A DNA stretch of 10,124 nucleotides, from contig CP070843.1 of assembly GCA_020350905.1 (NCBI GenBank), positions 1,168,208 through 1,178,331 of the forward strand. Direction: 5' to 3'. Shown here in pieces: positions 7,224 through 10,124 of the stretch. The notes under the pieces were generated by a model. The model searched no databases and was not told where the DNA came from. It saw only the letters and a program-made list of their open reading frames with translations. Position numbers and translations under genes: made by a program. The DNA is from Deltaproteobacteria bacterium. Its GTDB lineage: Bacteria > Desulfobacterota > Syntrophobacteria > BM002. Numbering within the stretch: position 1 is the stretch's first letter; every line of letters starts with the position of its first letter.

Positions 7224-7310
7224 TTTCAGTGTTCAGGACAGATGGTGGTTTCAGTGTTCAGGCCTCAGTGCTTTCGCTTTTACTCACTGAAACCTGACGC
7301 CCGACACCTG
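7224..7310. repeat. Direct and inverted TTTCAGTGTTCAGG / CCTGA repeat words
   Basis: TTTCAGTGTTCAGG occurs exactly twice, at 7224-7237 and 7249-7262 (25-bp period). GGTTTCAGTG (7247-7256) is the exact reverse complement of CACTGAAACC (7285-7294), and further CCTGA(C)-type words follow to about 7310. These low-complexity words fill the spacer before the zinc-ribbon gene. Two copies are too few and too irregular for a CRISPR array. Confidence 0.6.
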
Positions 7311-7377
7311 ACACCTTAAACCCTGAGATTTGGTGCTTGGAATTTGAGATTTTACAATACTTCATAGTTTTTGGATA

Positions 7378-7391
7378 TTGACCTAAGTCAA
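7378..7391. promoter_or_regulatory. Candidate HcpR/FNR-family operator
   Basis: TTGACCTAAGTCAA is a 5-4-5 perfect dyad (TTGAC, CTAA, GTCAA). From memory it matches the HcpR consensus described for Desulfovibrio-type bacteria (TTGACCnnGGTCAA) at all but one fixed base, and it resembles the FNR box (TTGATnnnnATCAA). Its centre lies 63 bp upstream of ATG 7448. It sits where a class II activator of the Crp/Fnr family would bind relative to the -10 element at 7414-7419. Confidence 0.55.
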
Positions 7392-7413
7392 AGAAATCTC
7401 CTCTGCACTCAGA

Positions 7414-7419
7414 TAGACT
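7414..7419 (+). promoter_or_regulatory. Candidate -10 element (TAGACT)
   Basis: TAGACT matches TATAAT at four of six positions, including the key second A and last T. If it is the -10, transcription would start near 7426, placing the centre of the upstream dyad at about -41.5, the class II Crp/Fnr position. No good independent -35 accompanies it, which fits an activated promoter. Confidence 0.4.
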
Positions 7420-7432
7420 TGAGGCGACACTT

Positions 7433-7441
7433 GGAGGAGGT
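7433..7441 (+). promoter_or_regulatory. Strong Shine-Dalgarno sequence for the zinc-ribbon protein
   Basis: GGAGGAGGT contains a perfect AGGAGG (7435-7440), 7 nt before ATG 7448. It is the best ribosome binding site in the window and fixes this start. Confidence 0.85.
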
Positions 7442-7447
7442 AGACCA

Positions 7448-8176
7448 ATGCAAAAAGACGACATCAGCTGCCCTGGTCAGAACACCATGTTCTGGAAGCC
7501 AGACGATATCTATGATGTAAGATGTCCGAATTGTGACCGGCCGGTGGAATTCTGGAAAGACGATAGCAAACGCACGTGCAAGTGTGGGCATCGCTTTCTA
7601 AACCCAAAGCGCGACCTGGGTTGCCTGGAATATTGCAAGTACGCCGAGCAGTGTATGCCGGAGATGTTCGAGGGGGAAAACCTCAAGGCTCTCTACCGTG
7701 ATCGGCTTCTGGTTACTGCCAAGATCGCACTGAAACCGGAGGATACCAGTCTTGAGCGCAGCCAGAAAATAGCGGAACTGGCAGAGGAGATTCTTGATGA
7801 AGAGGGTGGCCAACCGAAAGTGGTATTCGCGGCTACAATTCTGGGGAACTTGGTGCTGAATTCGCAGCCACAAGGACGGCAAGAAGCTTCCTCATTCCAA
7901 GGCGATAGCCCCAGCGCGCTTACCAGAAAGGTTCTTGCCGATATAGGGACTGAAAAAGAGGTGACTGATCAGGTTTGTCAGATCATTGAAAATAGGATTA
8001 ATGGGACAATTTCTGAAGACCTCGACTCGAAGATTGTCTCGGATGCACTCATCCTTGTTGACCTTTTGGAAAAGAAGGCTCTCCTTGAAGAGGCCGCCCT
8101 TGAGCGGTTGGTTGATAGTAAGATTCAGACCCAAACCGGCAAACGTGTTGCTCGAGAGCAACTTCTTGCAGAATAA
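7448..8176 (+). CDS. Zinc-ribbon protein with degenerate HD-like domain
   Basis: A 242-residue soluble protein of unknown function. The N-terminus carries eight cysteines: C8 (SCPGQ), C26/C29 (RCPNC), C44/C46 (TCKCGH), then C59, C63 and C69 (GCLEYCKYAEQC). C26, C29, C44 and C46 look like a zinc ribbon; C8, C59, C63 and C69 could make a second metal site. I recall this N-terminus (CPGQ...WKP.DI..V.CPNC...LGC..WCKYAE.C) ahead of HD phosphohydrolase domains in Desulfobacterota and other anaerobes. Residues about 100-210 follow the HD helical pattern, but the metal ligands appear lost: RS (104-105) in place of RH, GN (133-134) in place of HD, and DAL (199-201) in place of DAD. A catalytically dead HD protein acting as sensor or scaffold is inferred. 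A strong ribosome site and a putative HcpR/FNR box lie upstream. It converges on the histidine kinase gene. Confidence 0.8.
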   Translation: MQKDDISCPGQNTMFWKPDDIYDVRCPNCDRPVEFWKDDSKRTCKCGHRFLNPKRDLGCLEYCKYAEQCMPEMFEGENLKALYRDRLLVTAKIALKPEDTSLERSQKIAELAEEILDEEGGQPKVVFAATILGNLVLNSQPQGRQEASSFQGDSPSALTRKVLADIGTEKEVTDQVCQIIENRINGTISEDLDSKIVSDALILVDLLEKKALLEEAALERLVDSKIQTQTGKRVAREQLLAE

Positions 8177-8254
8177 ATGGCGGATTTTTTAGCCACGAAG
8201 AGCACGAACAGAGTGTGCTAGCAAGCAGAAGACCCGGCAAGAGTAGATCTTCCC
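8177..8254. other. 78-bp convergent spacer
   Basis: The spacer lies between two converging genes. It contains a T6 run (8185-8190) followed by GCCACGAAGAGCACGAA, a word I recall as frequent in intergenic DNA of related bacteria. Weak stems are AGCAC (8201-8205) with GTGCT (8215-8219), and GAAGA with TCTTC around 8228-8252. None has the stem-plus-T-run form of an intrinsic terminator on either strand. Confidence 0.35.
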
Positions 8255-9394
8255 CTATTTTTCCTCGGGTTTCCCTGAAATCGGCCAGGACATAGTGAAT
8301 GTGGTTTCTCGGTTCGGTACGCTGGAGACTCTAATCTCTCCCCCGTGTTCCTCCACAATCCTCAGGGCAATTGCCAATCCCAGCCCTGTCCCTCCTCGTT
8401 TGCTGGTGAAGAAAGGCTTGAAAATTTGGTCAAGGTTCTCGGCGGGGATACCAGGTCCATTATCCGTTACCTGGATCCATTGTCGGCCGTGAGATTGGAA
8501 ACTAATCAGCCGCAGCGTACCCTCGCCGTCAAGTGCCTGTAGGCTATTTATACCAATATTCAAAAGGACTTCTTTCATTTTCGCTCGGTCAAAATAACAA
8601 GGTTCCTCCGTAGCTGCCGGTTCGTAGGTGATCTTCATGTCCTTTGTGCGTTCGGAGTCTTGTTGGAGTTGGGCCACTGTTTCCTGCAGGAGTTCGGCCA
8701 CCAACCCGGAGGTGAGATTGGGCTTGCTCGGCCGAGCGTAAGCGAGAAACTCGGAGAGCTTTTCCTTGAGGCGAAGCGTCTCTTTTCTGAGGAGTGACAG
8801 CACCAGGTCCCTTTCAGATTCCCCCTGACCACCCCTCTCCAGCAGTTTAACGCCGGTTAACAAGGCCCCGAGGGGAGTGCGAATCTCGTGGGCCAGACCA
8901 GAGGCGATCTCACCCAGAAGAGCAAGACGCTCTTGGCGTCTCAGCCGGTCCGCCTGCTTTGCCACCTTTTCCTCAAGATGGTGAGAGTACTCCAGTAATT
9001 GAGCTTCCAGTTTCTTTTGTTCAGTGACGTCGCGTAGAATGTGTAGCCTGGAGTTGGTGCCGTCTGGATTGGTAAGCGGCGAAACCAACATGTCGTAGGT
9101 ACTGCCAGTGGCGAGCGAGGTCCATTCCAATCGTTGATGCGGACCAAAAGCGCTCATTCCTTCATGGCACTGCAGACAATTGGTTGAAGAAAGGCCAAAG
9201 AATTCGCAACATCTCTTACCGATGCCGTCACCGAACTGGTAGAGGAGGTCCTGGTTCATGAACTCAATGCGAAAGTCACGGTTGGTTATAAACACTCCAT
9301 CCATGAGGTTCTCGAAAATAACGCGCAAGCGGTCCCGCTCATTCCGAATTCGGTCGTTGGTTTCTTTTGCCGACATTTTCCTTCTAGCTTCCAC
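8255..9394 (-). CDS. PAS-domain sensor histidine kinase, soluble
   Basis: A 379-residue two-component kinase without transmembrane segments, so a cytoplasmic sensor. A PAS domain spans roughly residues 20-125 (IFENLMDGVFITNRDFRIEFMN ... RLHILRDVTEQKKLE). It carries four cysteines: C62, C63, C73 and C76 (KRCCEFF...NCLQCHEG). A coiled-coil linker (about 126-156) leads to the HisKA domain with phospho-acceptor His169 in GLAHEIRTPLGALL. The HATPase domain has an N-box (LLNIGINSLQAL), G1 box (VTDNGPGIP), F box (FKPFFTSKRGG) and G2 (GTGLGLAIA). It would phosphorylate the sigma-54 activator encoded just upstream on the same strand. The start is uncertain: GTG 9394 is followed by an in-frame ATG at 9376 with AAGGA close to it, and a stop codon lies shortly upstream of the GTG. 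The cysteine pattern suggests metal or redox sensing; the signal is unknown. Confidence 0.93.
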   Translation of the reverse strand: MEARRKMSAKETNDRIRNERDRLRVIFENLMDGVFITNRDFRIEFMNQDLLYQFGDGIGKRCCEFFGLSSTNCLQCHEGMSAFGPHQRLEWTSLATGSTYDMLVSPLTNPDGTNSRLHILRDVTEQKKLEAQLLEYSHHLEEKVAKQADRLRRQERLALLGEIASGLAHEIRTPLGALLTGVKLLERGGQGESERDLVLSLLRKETLRLKEKLSEFLAYARPSKPNLTSGLVAELLQETVAQLQQDSERTKDMKITYEPAATEEPCYFDRAKMKEVLLNIGINSLQALDGEGTLRLISFQSHGRQWIQVTDNGPGIPAENLDQIFKPFFTSKRGGTGLGLAIALRIVEEHGGEIRVSSVPNRETTFTMSWPISGKPEEK

Positions 9395-9497
9395 GTTCCC
9401 GCCAAGAGATTAGCCAGGAGGTGTGATATGAGATTCCTCCCGATAAACACTGCTGATTAACCCCACATCCTAGATCTCACATCAGGCATCAAGTTTT
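9395..9497. other. 103-bp spacer between response regulator and kinase, with an inverted repeat
   Basis: TGATATGAGAT (9424-9434) and ATCTCACATCA (9474-9484) form an 11-bp inverted repeat with one mismatch, separated by 39 nt. The arms could be paired binding sites or the foot of a long mRNA stem between the two genes. No terminator and no GG-N10-GC sigma-54 promoter was recognised here. Confidence 0.4.
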
Positions 9498-10124
9498 TCA
9501 ATCGGGTGGTTCGATGCCGTACTTTTTCATCTTGCGCCAGAGGGTATTATAGCCAATACCCAGTTCTCGAGCAGCACGGCTGCGGTTCCACTGACAGCGT
9601 TCCAAGATCTGACGTATGTGAGTTCGTTCAAGGGCTTCCAGGCTCAGATCACTGCTCATCTCAGAGTGAACAAATTCTTCGACAGGGGGGGTGCAAGCTT
9701 CAAGTGGAAGATCAGCAGGTTGGATCTCTTCGCCTTGGCAAAAGATTAGCGCTCGTTCAATGGCATTCTCCAGTTCTCGCACGTTGCCGTGCCAAGAGTG
9801 GGACTCCAGCCTCTTCATTGCTTCCGGCGAGAGAGAGCTCTGTCTCCTACCCATGCGGTCTGTGTAGTGGGATACGAAATGCTCTGCTAACGGCTTAATG
9901 TCCGCCGGTCTTTTTCGGAGTGGAGGTAGGAAAATGGGTATTACTTTGAGGCGATAGTAAAGGTCCCGGCGAAATTGTCCTTTCTGGACTAAGCGGCCCA
10001 GATCCTTATTGCTGGCTGCGATAATCCGCACATTTACCTGGTGCTCAGAGGTGCCGCCAACCCTTCGAAAGGTACCATCTTCTAGGACACGCAGGAGCTT
10101 GACCTGGAAGCCAGGGCTCGTTTC
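9498..10124 (-). CDS. NtrC-family sigma-54-dependent response regulator (5' partial)
   Basis: The C-terminal part of a bacterial enhancer-binding protein; the frame is open to the right edge, so the receiver domain and Walker motifs are outside the window. Visible AAA+ elements are FQVKLLRVLEDGTFRRVGG, VNVRIIAASNKDL (sensor I region), the arginine-finger segment FRRDLYYRLKVIPIFLPPLRKR, and GNVRELENAIERAL (sensor II). A Fis-type helix-turn-helix closes the protein (NRSRAARELGIGYNTLWRKMKKYGI), ending at TGA 9498-9500. Such proteins hydrolyse ATP to open sigma-54 RNA polymerase promoters once phosphorylated. The PAS kinase gene follows on the same strand after 103 bp, so the two likely form a cognate pair. 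No sigma-54 promoter was seen in the window, so its targets are probably elsewhere. The presence of a receiver domain is inferred from context. Confidence 0.93.
   Translation of the reverse strand, partial: ETSPGFQVKLLRVLEDGTFRRVGGTSEHQVNVRIIAASNKDLGRLVQKGQFRRDLYYRLKVIPIFLPPLRKRPADIKPLAEHFVSHYTDRMGRRQSSLSPEAMKRLESHSWHGNVRELENAIERALIFCQGEEIQPADLPLEACTPPVEEFVHSEMSSDLSLEALERTHIRQILERCQWNRSRAARELGIGYNTLWRKMKKYGIEPPD

Noticed and set aside
7224..7262. Possible CRISPR repeats (two identical 14-mers 25 bp apart)
   Set aside because: Only two short copies, with no regular spacer series and no cas genes.
9157..9185. CLQCH in the kinase as a c-type heme site
   Set aside because: The protein lacks a signal peptide and membrane segment, and the motif sits inside a cytoplasmic PAS domain.

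Overview
The window looks like chromosomal DNA of an anaerobic bacterium, most likely a Desulfobacterota (deltaproteobacterial) sulfate reducer or syntroph. That is inferred from moderate GC content, a fused B12 mutase beside acyl-CoA genes, a CGVC thioredoxin reductase, a zinc-ribbon/HD protein behind an HcpR/FNR-like box, a sigma-54 activator with a Cys-bearing PAS kinase, and intergenic spacers made of degenerate short repeats. No rRNA, tRNA, CRISPR array or transposase was seen.

Region 1 (1-5713, + strand) is an acyl-CoA cluster. It opens with an IcmF-type fused isobutyryl-CoA mutase that runs off the left edge and is broken by an apparent one-base deletion near 306-308. It continues with an AMACR-like CaiB/BaiF protein, a short-chain acyl-CoA dehydrogenase and a PaaI-type hotdog thioesterase. 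The inferred logic is skeletal isomerisation of a short branched acyl-CoA, adjustment of its 2-methyl stereochemistry (or CoA transfer), alpha,beta-dehydrogenation, and release of CoA from stalled thioesters.

Region 2 (5714-7447) holds a stand-alone thioredoxin reductase gene (6020-7003) between two spacers of about 300 and 440 bp. Both spacers carry degenerate repeat words.

Region 3 (7448-8176) is a protein with N-terminal zinc-ribbon and extra cysteines, followed by what looks like an HD domain that has lost its metal ligands. A 14-bp dyad of the HcpR/FNR type (7378-7391) lies exactly where a class II activator would sit relative to a TAGACT -10 element and a strong Shine-Dalgarno sequence.

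Region 4 (8255-10124, - strand) is a two-component system: an NtrC-family sigma-54 activator (cut by the right edge) followed by a soluble PAS histidine kinase. It converges on the region 3 gene. The main points for a second look are the mutase frameshift, the mutase-racemase-dehydrogenase gene set, the HD pseudoenzyme and its putative redox/NO-type operator.
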